Positions 1 to 5,746 of a stretch of 5,746 nucleotides of DNA are shown here, one piece after another. Position numbers and translations under genes: made by a program. This stretch comes from Acidobacteriota bacterium. GTDB taxonomy: Bacteria > Acidobacteriota > Blastocatellia > RBC074. Below the pieces are notes generated by a model. That model was not told the origin of the DNA. It was given only the letters and a program-made list of their open reading frames with translations, and ran no database searches. Within the stretch, counting starts at the first letter, position 1, and each line of letters starts with the position of its first letter. The DNA lies in the NCBI GenBank assembly GCA_013140935.1, contig JABFSD010000890.1, positions 1 to 5,746 on the forward strand, read 5' to 3'.

Positions 1-1706
1 GGATAGAGCCGAATATCAGGATCATCGCGGCGCAACGCGCGCAAGTTCAGCCACGAATCGGTGAAGCGATTGACGAAGCGCGTGAATCCATCGCTCGCCA
101 TCAGCCTTTCGACTTCGCGCTGCAACACCGCCGCGCTGCGCAACTTTTTCTGACCAGCCAACGCCATCAACGCGGCATCAGGACGGCTGTCGGTCAGCAA
201 GTGCGAAAGCCGCTGCGCAATCGCAAAGTGATCGTCTGCGCGTTGCGGTTCGCGCAGGTAAAGAAAAAGGTCGGAACACAGAAACGCTTGATACCCAGCC
301 AGCAAGGCTTCGGCCAGCGAAGCGCCGCGTTCCAGGCGTGTCAACACGAGTTTTTCAAAACCTGCAATGGCTGCTTCCGTCACGGGTTCGCGCTCAGCCA
401 GCTTGATGAAACGGCGCAACAGTCGTTTGGCATCGGCTGCTGGGCGCTGCGATTTCACTACTACGCCGAGATCGTCAAACAGCACGCGATGCGAAACCGG
501 AGGCCACGCGGCAGGCGCGAGCGGGCCTTCCATTTCCAGCCATTGAAACGCTATGCCTGGATGTCCGTCCGCGGGAAAAGGCGCAAAGCGATAAGCCGCT
601 GTCCTGCCTTGCACGTCCGGTTGCGGAGCGGGCAATCCGAGCAAGCCGTATTCAACCGTCTGACCGGCGTTGAGGCACACGATGGTTTCATACACGCCGC
701 CTTTCGGTTGTACGTCAATGATGCCGCCCGTCGAGCGCGTATCCTCAGCAATATCGTGGTTCGTAGGCTTGCGCGAACGAAAGGTCATCGGCACCGGACG
801 GTTGCCGGGTTTGAGCATAAAGCCCGGCACTTGCAATACGGCGCGCGCCGCAAACCGTACGCGATAATCGCCCGCGACTTTGGCGACGACGCCGCGCGGG
901 AAAAGTCCGTAAGGCCAGCCCGGCGAACGAAACAACGCCATCTCGACCGTCAGGTCGGGCGAAGGTTTATTCGGCGCGGCTCGTCTTTCCGCCGCCAGAT
1001 CAACGCCTTTCGCATCGCGCACCCAAAACATCGCTTCTCTGCCGCCGGTCGTTTCGCGCCCGACGGAGAGTTGCTCGCCTACGGCTTTTTGCAGCGCGAC
1101 TGCCGGAGCTTGCGCGCCCGTCGCCATCGCCTGACGCAACGCGACTTCGGTCGCATCGAGATACGCCATCAATTGCACGCGCGACATATCCAGCGCCTCA
1201 GAGACTTTGTTGTAATGATGGCTCTCGCGGTCTTCGGGCAGCATGTCGCGTATGTCGAGATGCGGCAGTTGCAACAGGTCGCGCAAATTCTGTTCGTACT
1301 CATCCCGATTCAACCGCCGCAACGGCCCGCGTCCATTGGCTGCGATGTCGGCGCGTTCGGCTGCGCTCAACGTCTGTCTCAACCTTGCGAGCAAAGCCTG
1401 CCGATTCGTTTCAGTAAGACTCGCCGGATTGGGCGGCATCTCGCGTTTCTCGATGCGGTCATGAATTTCTACCCAGGGCGCGCGCGCGGCGGCGGATGAC
1501 AAGTCGTAAGGCAACGCCTGCAAATCCAGCCCGCCCGCTTTGGCCGTCGCGTTGTGGCAACCGCCGCAACTGGCCTGCAACAACGCCGGAGCTTGCGCTG
1601 CGCCAAATGACGCAACACTCGCCGATTGCGCGTCGCGGTCGCTCAACGCCGCCATGCTGACCAACAACAGAAACGTGATGAATAGAAATGTCTTCACGGG
1701 CTTCAT
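1..1706 (-). CDS. DUF1587/DUF1595/DUF1592 planctomycete-type cytochrome c protein, 3' end cut by window edge
   Basis: This frame reads 568 codons from ATG at 1706 to the left edge with no stop, so the C-terminus is outside the window. Residues 1-22 look like a Sec signal peptide (KPVK, then a hydrophobic run at about 7-20). A c-type haem site, CGGCH, sits at residues 47-51, followed by the 'REMPP' stretch near 89-92 usual in this family. Residues about 128-190, starting PLRRLNRDEYEQNLRDLL, match DUF1587. Residues 280-360 (GDYRVRFAAR... onward) look like a beta-rich, possibly carbohydrate-binding insert. Residues 426-485 (AKRLLRRFIKLAEREPVT) match DUF1595, and 490-556 (AQRLSHLLTDSRPDAALMAL, then a WLNL end) match DUF1592. 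The usual DUF1588/DUF1585 tail would lie beyond the edge. In this family the proteins are exported and presumed redox-active; the substrate is unknown. A DUF1552 partner gene often lies downstream, which cannot be checked here. The start is supported by an AAAGGA ribosome binding site and the signal peptide. Confidence 0.9.
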   Translation of the reverse strand, partial: MKPVKTFLFITFLLLVSMAALSDRDAQSASVASFGAAQAPALLQASCGGCHNATAKAGGLDLQALPYDLSSAAARAPWVEIHDRIEKREMPPNPASLTETNRQALLARLRQTLSAAERADIAANGRGPLRRLNRDEYEQNLRDLLQLPHLDIRDMLPEDRESHHYNKVSEALDMSRVQLMAYLDATEVALRQAMATGAQAPAVALQKAVGEQLSVGRETTGGREAMFWVRDAKGVDLAAERRAAPNKPSPDLTVEMALFRSPGWPYGLFPRGVVAKVAGDYRVRFAARAVLQVPGFMLKPGNRPVPMTFRSRKPTNHDIAEDTRSTGGIIDVQPKGGVYETIVCLNAGQTVEYGLLGLPAPQPDVQGRTAAYRFAPFPADGHPGIAFQWLEMEGPLAPAAWPPVSHRVLFDDLGVVVKSQRPAADAKRLLRRFIKLAEREPVTEAAIAGFEKLVLTRLERGASLAEALLAGYQAFLCSDLFLYLREPQRADDHFAIAQRLSHLLTDSRPDAALMALAGQKKLRSAAVLQREVERLMASDGFTRFVNRFTDSWLNLRALRRDDPDIRLY

Positions 1707-1716
1707 TTTCGGGTTT

Positions 1717-1722
1717 TCCTTT
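1717..1722 (-). promoter_or_regulatory. Ribosome binding site of the cytochrome-type gene
   Basis: Read on the minus strand this is AAAGGA, with 10 bases between it and the ATG at 1706-1704. It selects this ATG as the start and agrees with the signal peptide that follows directly. Confidence 0.7.
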
Positions 1723-1732
1723 CGGTGGTCGG

Positions 1733-1738
1733 ATTCTA
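1733..1738 (-). promoter_or_regulatory. Possible -10 box of the cytochrome-type gene
   Basis: The minus strand reads TAGAAT here, five of six bases of TATAAT. Transcription would start near 1726, giving a leader of about 20 nt that still contains the AAAGGA site. The -35 position is poor (TACTCA at 17-bp spacing, three of six bases), so the call is tentative. Confidence 0.3.
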
Positions 1739-1847
1739 ATACGCACCGCTTGTTTTGAGTATGCCGCGCCAGCCCAACCCATCAATGTTTCAGCAAATCC
1801 TCCAACCTCTTACCCAAGACGCATCCAGAAAGTTCAAGCCGTTCGCA

Positions 1848-2007
1848 AACCGTAGCGCAACTTCGCCAAAGTTGCGCTGCTCACAATGCGAAAAATTATG
1901 GCGGAACGGATCGTCCATTCGCGGCAGCGCATCCGGCTAACCGCACTCATGGAAATCAATGCGTTAAATGCCGAGCAACGCAACTTTGGCGAAGTTGCGC
2001 TACGGTT
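1848..2007. repeat. 160-bp inverted-repeat element with palindromic arms
   Basis: The 35-nt arms at 1848-1882 and 1973-2007 are reverse complements except at one position (C1877 opposite A1978), separated by 90 nt. Each arm also folds on itself. Bases 1855-1863 (GCGCAACTT) pair perfectly with 1869-1877 (AAGTTGCGC) around a 5-nt loop. In the right arm 1979-1986 pairs with 1992-1999. The element can therefore form one long stem or two small hairpins. No open frame resembling a transposase lies between the arms. This is the form of a REP/BIME-type or MITE-like dispersed palindrome. It could also influence transcription between the divergent genes, although it is not a terminator in the usual place. 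Membership of a multi-copy family is inferred from the structure and cannot be shown from one copy. Confidence 0.8.
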
Positions 2008-2082
2008 GCCGCACCGTCCGCTTATTCACATCAACACTGCTGCAAACTTCTGTTCTGCCGATCTTTTTGAGCGCCCGAAATA

Positions 2083-2111
2083 CTGACATTCATTTGAGCC
2101 TTTGCTATGCT
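2083..2111 (+). promoter_or_regulatory. Sigma70-like promoter of the nuclease-NACHT gene
   Basis: A -35 box CTGACA (2083-2088, five of six bases of TTGACA) and a -10 box TATGCT (2106-2111, four of six bases and the TAnnnT pattern) are separated by exactly 17 bp. Counting from the -10 box, +1 falls at about 2118, next to the ATG at 2119-2121. The -10 box overlaps the earlier in-frame ATG at 2107, which would then be upstream of the transcript. This implies a leaderless mRNA and fits the lack of any convincing Shine-Dalgarno sequence before either ATG. Confidence 0.5.
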
Positions 2112-2118
2112 ACGCGCC

Positions 2119-5100
2119 ATGCCAAGCTCAACCACGATTCGCATTCTCGAAAAAGACAACAACCGGCGTGGAGACCTCTTCGGACGCCTGATGGCCGATC
2201 TGTTCGTAGCCCTCGGTTACGAACAGCCGCGCCTCAACGTACACAAGTCAGGCCGCGAGCTTGATCTTTCCGCCGACCATCGGTTGGAAAAGCGCCGCGC
2301 CATCGCCGAGTGCAAAGCTACTGCCGAACGCATCGGCGGCGGCGACGTAAACAAGTTCGTAGGCGCGATTGATGTCGAATTCAAACAACGCTATCCAGTC
2401 ACGGGCTATTTCATCTCGCTCGCGGGCTTCACAGAAACGGCTACCGAACAGGAGAAAGGCCGCAAGCGCACGCCCATCATCTTGCTCGACGCGGCACAAG
2501 CCGTCGGTGAAATGATCAAAGGCCGCAGCCTCGTCAGCTTCGAGCGCGCCGCCGAAGCCGCCGGGCGCCTTTGCGCTCCGCACGATGCGCTCGCGCTCGA
2601 TGACGACACCGAGTTGCTGGCGCACGAACGCGGCTGGGTGTGGGCGGTCTATTACACGCAAGGCAAGGCGCGCACGCATTTCGCCCTGATTCACGCAGAC
2701 GGTACGCCGCTCGCCCGCGCCATCGCCGATGAACTCGTCGCCGCCGACCAAACTTGCGGAGGCACGTTGCACGCTTTGGCCTGCCTCAATCCCGCACCCG
2801 CGCCTGCCAGCAATGACGCACAGGCTACACAAGACGCGCTGGCGGCCTACCGGCGTTACCTGACTGAAGAATGCGGCTACATCCATCTCGACGGCATGCC
2901 CGCCGACGGCGACGTAGGCTCACGGCGCTTGCGGCTCGAACATCTTTTCGTGCCTTTGCATCTTGATTTACACGAAGTGATTGAGGCTGTGGAAATGGGT
3001 GAGGAGTCTAATGGTTTTCCACTCGCACTAACGGAGCAGCAAAAACGTCTGCCCATCGGCGTAACTCTCAACGACCACCCGCGCCTAGCTTTGCTGGCCT
3101 CACCGGGCGGAGGGAAGTCTACGTTATTGAAACGGCTCGCCGTGGCTTATGCCGATCCGGCGCAACTGGACAAGGTGGCGGACGAATTGCCTGTGCGAGA
3201 CTGGTTGCCGCTTTTTTTCCGTTGCCGCGAATTGCGCGAATTGGCGCGCGGCTCGTTCGCCGAATTGATCGGGGCGTTGTCGGCGCGTGAGCCAGTGCGC
3301 CAACACGCTGGTGCCTTTCGCGCCGCCGTAGACCGTGCCTTGCTCGAAGGGCGCGTAATCCTCTTAGTAGATGGGTTGGATGAAATCTCCGATCCGGGAG
3401 ATCGCGCCGCTTTTGTATGCATGTTACGCACGGCCATTCAGGCGTCCCCTGGCACATCTCTCGTGATCACTTCGCGTGAAGCGGGCTTTCGCCATGTCGC
3501 CGCTCACCTCGCACCGATTTGCACGCTGGCAACGCTTTCGCCTTTCGACGCCGACGATATTTCGCGACTCACTGTGGCGTGGCATCGTGAAGTCGTAAGC
3601 GATTCTGAAAAGGTGCGCACCGATGCCGAACAACTGGCGCAAACGATTTATCGAAACGACCGCATTCGCCAGCTCGCCGTCAACCCGCTGTTGTTGACTA
3701 CACTCCTACTGGTCAAACGCTGGGTCGGTTCGCTGCCCACGCGCCGCGCCGTACTCTATGGCAAAGCTGTCGAAGTCTTGCTGATGACGTGGAACACCGA
3801 AGGTCATGCTCCCATCCCCGAAGAAGAAGCCTTGCCTCAACTCTGTTACGTCGCCTCGGCGATGATGCTGGCGGGGGTACAAAAAATTAGCCGCCCGCGC
3901 CTGGCCAAACTCTTGCAAAGCGCGCGCGATGCCTTACCCACCGAATTGGGCTTCGTACAAGACACTGTCAAAGAGTTCATCCATCGTGTCGAAGACCGCA
4001 GCAGTTTGTTGATGATGTCGGGTTGGGATGTGGAAGACGGACGGCTGGTCGAGTTTTTCGAGTTTCGCCATCTGACCTTTCAGGAGTTTTTGACCGCGCG
4101 CGCCATGGTCGAGGGCTGGCATCCCGACCGCAATGACACTGATTACTTGGCGAAAGTGCTGGAGCCTCACTTTGAACAGGAAGAGTGGCGTGAGGTCATT
4201 CCCTTGGCTGCGTCATTGGGCGGCAAGGAGACTGAAGAGTTACTGCAACGCTTATTAGTCCGGTTGGCAAAGACTGAAGCGGACATAGGCGATAGGGTCA
4301 ATAGCCACTTGCTGATGCGGGTACTCGGACAATGTCTGGCTGACGAAGTGCAGGCCAAGCCTGAATCTATACGCGCGGCGATCAAAGCACTACTTTGGTC
4401 AGATTCGGAATGGCGAGAAGAATCGTTCGCGCCCGTGCTTGCGAAAGGGCGTTACGGTGCCTTGTTACGAGAGGAGTCTTTCAAAGCCTTGTCGGTTCGC
4501 GGCTCAGATTCTTGGAGAGCTGGGAGGGTTTTACAACAAACCGTTTGGTGGCAATTTATCGAGACCGACAGTATTGAAGAATATCAACGCCTCAGTCAGC
4601 AATTCCTGCAAATGCTTAATAGCCCTGAACTCACAGCACGATGTGAAGCCGCCCACGGTTGTGTGATGTTATTTAAACAGTTAAAAGACGACCCTAGGTT
4701 CGATGAATTGTCCGAATCCTTTTCACCTATTGGCAAAGTCATCGTGCAATTACTTTATTCGGATTCCCTCGTCGAACTTCAGGCCGCTATTTGGGTGATT
4801 TATCAACTTGGTTTCACCGCTCGATGGTTACCCCCTGCGAATCCCGATGTAATTGGTCGGCTTTTTTCTCTATGGCAACATCATGAAGAACAAGCTATCC
4901 GATTGGTCGCGGTGGAGGCCCTTAAGGTGCAACAGCTTCTGCCACGACTTGGAGAAACACCTTGCTCTACTATCCAGCCAGAAGAATTCGCCCTCTTTAT
5001 TCGGAATTACGATAAATTACTGAAAAGCGACGAAACCCCAGCGGCTCTCGCCATCGCTTATTACTTGCGCACTCCGTGGGATGATTTTGAGTTGGCTGTA

Positions 5101-5196
5101 CGGGTACACAATTATTTGAATGGCGAGGGCAAACTTTATCCATACACCATAAAAACAATGGAAAAAATGCTCGCTTTCCTTGGCGAAACGCCTTGA
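2119..5196 (+). CDS. PD-(D/E)XK nuclease - NACHT NTPase fusion, candidate anti-phage STAND protein
   Basis: A 1025-residue protein counted from ATG 2119; an in-frame ATG at 2107 would add four residues, but the promoter's -10 box overlaps it. Residues about 10-131 look like an Mrr-type nuclease: DLFGRLMADLFVALGY, then D49 (in GRELDL), E64 and K66 (AECK), then YFISLAGFT. Residues about 152-300 are an unrecognised linker ending in a stretch typical just before NACHT domains (YRRYLTEECGYIHLDG, later LEHLFVPL). The NACHT module has Walker A ASPGGGKST (327-335), Walker B VILLVDGLDEI (413-423) and a sensor stretch LVITSREAGF (448-457). It continues with a helical part containing NPLLLTTLLL (522-531) and the conserved FRHLTFQEFLTARAM (649-663). 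From about 676 to the end it is helix-rich, probably HEAT/TPR-like, and AT-richer than the rest. Relatives of this layout (bNACHT, Avs) defend against phages: the C-terminus senses, ATP drives oligomerisation and the nuclease acts. That role, and the nuclease activity, are inferred. It has no operon partner; the stop is 49 bases from a convergent gene's stop. Confidence 0.9.
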   Translation: MPSSTTIRILEKDNNRRGDLFGRLMADLFVALGYEQPRLNVHKSGRELDLSADHRLEKRRAIAECKATAERIGGGDVNKFVGAIDVEFKQRYPVTGYFISLAGFTETATEQEKGRKRTPIILLDAAQAVGEMIKGRSLVSFERAAEAAGRLCAPHDALALDDDTELLAHERGWVWAVYYTQGKARTHFALIHADGTPLARAIADELVAADQTCGGTLHALACLNPAPAPASNDAQATQDALAAYRRYLTEECGYIHLDGMPADGDVGSRRLRLEHLFVPLHLDLHEVIEAVEMGEESNGFPLALTEQQKRLPIGVTLNDHPRLALLASPGGGKSTLLKRLAVAYADPAQLDKVADELPVRDWLPLFFRCRELRELARGSFAELIGALSAREPVRQHAGAFRAAVDRALLEGRVILLVDGLDEISDPGDRAAFVCMLRTAIQASPGTSLVITSREAGFRHVAAHLAPICTLATLSPFDADDISRLTVAWHREVVSDSEKVRTDAEQLAQTIYRNDRIRQLAVNPLLLTTLLLVKRWVGSLPTRRAVLYGKAVEVLLMTWNTEGHAPIPEEEALPQLCYVASAMMLAGVQKISRPRLAKLLQSARDALPTELGFVQDTVKEFIHRVEDRSSLLMMSGWDVEDGRLVEFFEFRHLTFQEFLTARAMVEGWHPDRNDTDYLAKVLEPHFEQEEWREVIPLAASLGGKETEELLQRLLVRLAKTEADIGDRVNSHLLMRVLGQCLADEVQAKPESIRAAIKALLWSDSEWREESFAPVLAKGRYGALLREESFKALSVRGSDSWRAGRVLQQTVWWQFIETDSIEEYQRLSQQFLQMLNSPELTARCEAAHGCVMLFKQLKDDPRFDELSESFSPIGKVIVQLLYSDSLVELQAAIWVIYQLGFTARWLPPANPDVIGRLFSLWQHHEEQAIRLVAVEALKVQQLLPRLGETPCSTIQPEEFALFIRNYDKLLKSDETPAALAIAYYLRTPWDDFELAVRVHNYLNGEGKLYPYTIKTMEKMLAFLGETP

Positions 5197-5245
5197 GTGT
5201 TTGTTGCTGACCACCTTTTACTAAACATACGCCTTCGCCTATCAC

Positions 5246-5746
5246 TCAATAAAGGATGGTGAAGCAATTATCAATCTCCTCAATCACTGCCTCGAAGCTC
5301 CACACCGCAATGCCTTGCGCCGTACCGCGTTCGCCCAACGGTTGGCCTTGCGCATACGCCAGCGTACCGCCGCGCTTCCAGCCTATGCCTTCCGTCCAGA
5401 CCAGCAAGGATTCGCCGCGTGCGTTGACGGCCAGCGCCGGATGCCGGTTCTTGCCCGCCGCGCCCGTAGCCGCATTCGGCGTCTTGTCTGATTGCGATGC
5501 GAAATAAACCTGCCCTTGCGTTTCCCACGCAGCCACCACGACGCCCGCTGCGCTGTCGGCCAGCATCGCCGAACTCATCGGGCAGGCGTTGATTTCCCAA
5601 CGGTCGAGCAAGCGTCCGGTGAAGCTGCGTCCGTGGCGACAAATACAGAACGGGGAGCGTGAGCGACCTGAGCCTTGGCAATGCGTCAACTGGCTCTGAA
5701 AAGACGCGCTGCCGAAGCTCAGGTCGCTTACGCTCCCCGTTCCGCT
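5246..5746 (-). CDS. C-terminal part of a sialidase/BNR-like exported protein; 5' part missing, perhaps frameshifted
   Basis: The frame is open from the right window edge to TGA at 5248-5246, giving 166 visible residues without the start. The part from HGRSFTG (visible residues 38-44) through the end looks like genuine protein. It includes WEINACPMSS, then VVVAAWETQGQVYFAS, HPALAVNARGESLLVWTEG, and the closing VWSFEAVIEEIDNCFTILY. This resembles the C-terminal blades of sialidase-like/BNR beta-propeller proteins found in Acidobacteriota and Planctomycetota; I recognise the pattern but cannot confirm it by search. The first roughly 33 visible codons lie in the 5648-5742 hairpin element and encode low-complexity Ser/Gly/Arg-rich sequence unlike a propeller. 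The adjoining FCIC is also odd, whereas another frame there reads VLYLS, so an indel may separate repeat and gene. The gene is convergent with the nuclease-NACHT gene and appears functionally unrelated. Confidence 0.65.
   Translation of the reverse strand, partial: SGTGSVSDLSFGSASFQSQLTHCQGSGRSRSPFCICRHGRSFTGRLLDRWEINACPMSSAMLADSAAGVVVAAWETQGQVYFASQSDKTPNAATGAAGKNRHPALAVNARGESLLVWTEGIGWKRGGTLAYAQGQPLGERGTAQGIAVWSFEAVIEEIDNCFTILY
5648..5742. repeat. 95-nt near-perfect inverted repeat (hairpin element) inside a reading frame
   Basis: Arms 5648-5687 and 5703-5742 (40 nt each) are reverse complements at 35 of 40 positions, with a 15-nt loop at 5688-5702. The outer core begins GAACGGGGAGCG. All five differences are transitions. 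On the plus strand three are G-U wobbles (5661/5729, 5676/5714, 5682/5708) and two are C-A mismatches (5674/5716, 5681/5709), so an RNA copy would fold almost completely. The element overlaps the open minus-strand frame of the sialidase-like gene and contains no stop in that frame. It is a different sequence family from the repeat at 1848-2007. It is probably a dispersed palindromic element; a terminator role is unlikely because it lies upstream of the conserved part of the gene rather than after it. Confidence 0.8.

Larger units (their letters stand above)
1707..2118. other. Divergent intergenic region
   Basis: This stretch of about 410 bases separates the minus-strand cytochrome-type gene from the plus-strand nuclease-NACHT gene. 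It holds the 5' control signals of both and the inverted-repeat element at 1848-2007. The part from about 1765 to 1847 shows nothing I recognise. Short open frames exist here (for example 1755-1940 and 1886-2086, plus strand), but they lack ribosome binding sites and recognisable protein features, and parts of them are repeat sequence, so I do not call genes. Confidence 0.7.

Noticed and set aside
201..1499. Long plus-strand open frame of 432 codons
   Set aside because: It is antisense to the cytochrome-type gene, whose frame has a signal peptide, a CGGCH haem site and three recognisable family domains. The plus frame translates to Arg/His-rich sequence without motifs and is open only because of the GC-rich codon pattern.
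1459..1785. Minus-strand frame of 108 codons overlapping the start of the cytochrome-type gene
   Set aside because: It is in a different frame from the real gene, has no recognisable features, and its start lies upstream in the intergenic region.
1848..2007. CRISPR-like repeat array
   Set aside because: There are only two copies, in opposite orientation, with a 90-nt spacer and no further units; an inverted-repeat element explains it.
1886..2086. Small plus-strand frame upstream of the NACHT gene, considered as an antitoxin-like partner
   Set aside because: It spans half of the inverted-repeat element, lacks a ribosome binding site and looks like translated repeat sequence.
2248..2886. Minus-strand frame of 212 codons inside the nuclease-NACHT gene
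   Set aside because: It mirrors the strongly supported plus-strand gene in the GC-rich part and has no domain signature.
5180..5245. Possible terminator between the convergent genes
   Set aside because: Only a 4-bp stem (GGCG/CGCC at 5182-5192) inside the coding end and a weak long-range CCACC/GGTGG pairing are present, with no U-tract after a GC-rich stem.
5648..5742. Intrinsic terminator for the right-hand gene
   Set aside because: It lies upstream of the conserved C-terminal coding part, within an open frame, and is not followed by a T-tract on either strand.

Overview
The window is 5.7 kb of bacterial chromosome-like DNA, GC-rich on the left and in the middle and clearly AT-richer near the 3' end of the central gene. 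It carries three protein genes, two of them cut by the window edges, and two long inverted repeats. The left gene encodes an exported, haem-binding protein of the 'planctomycete-type cytochrome c' family (DUF1587/DUF1595/DUF1592). The right gene encodes the C-terminus of a sialidase/BNR-like exported protein. Such proteins are common in Acidobacteriota, Planctomycetota and Verrucomicrobiota. I lean towards Acidobacteriota (Blastocatellia-like), but this is an inference from protein family types, not a proof.

Layout. Positions 1-1706 (minus strand) hold the first 568 codons of the cytochrome-type gene, open without interruption to the left edge. Positions 1707-2118 form a divergent intergenic region. 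It contains that gene's ribosome binding site, a 160-bp inverted-repeat element (1848-2007) whose two 35-nt arms are each palindromic, and a good sigma70-like promoter (2083-2111) facing right. Positions 2119-5196 (plus strand) hold one large gene for a three-part protein: an N-terminal PD-(D/E)XK (Mrr-like) nuclease, a central NACHT-type STAND NTPase, and a C-terminal alpha-helical, probably HEAT/TPR-like, sensor region. Positions 5246-5746 (minus strand) converge on it and hold the end of the sialidase-like gene. A 95-nt near-perfect hairpin element (5648-5742) lies within that reading frame at the window edge.

How it fits together. The central gene has the layout of single-protein anti-phage sensors (bNACHT or Avs-like STAND nucleases). 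The helical C-terminus would detect an invader, the NACHT module would oligomerise with ATP, and the nuclease would cut nucleic acid. It stands alone: its neighbours are an unrelated divergent gene and an unrelated convergent gene, and palindromic elements lie on both sides, as expected for an accessory gene dropped between resident genes. Its promoter is placed so that transcription would begin at, or one base before, the second ATG, which suggests a leaderless mRNA and favours 2119 over 2107 as the start. No RNA genes, CRISPR array, transposase or convincing rho-independent terminator were seen.
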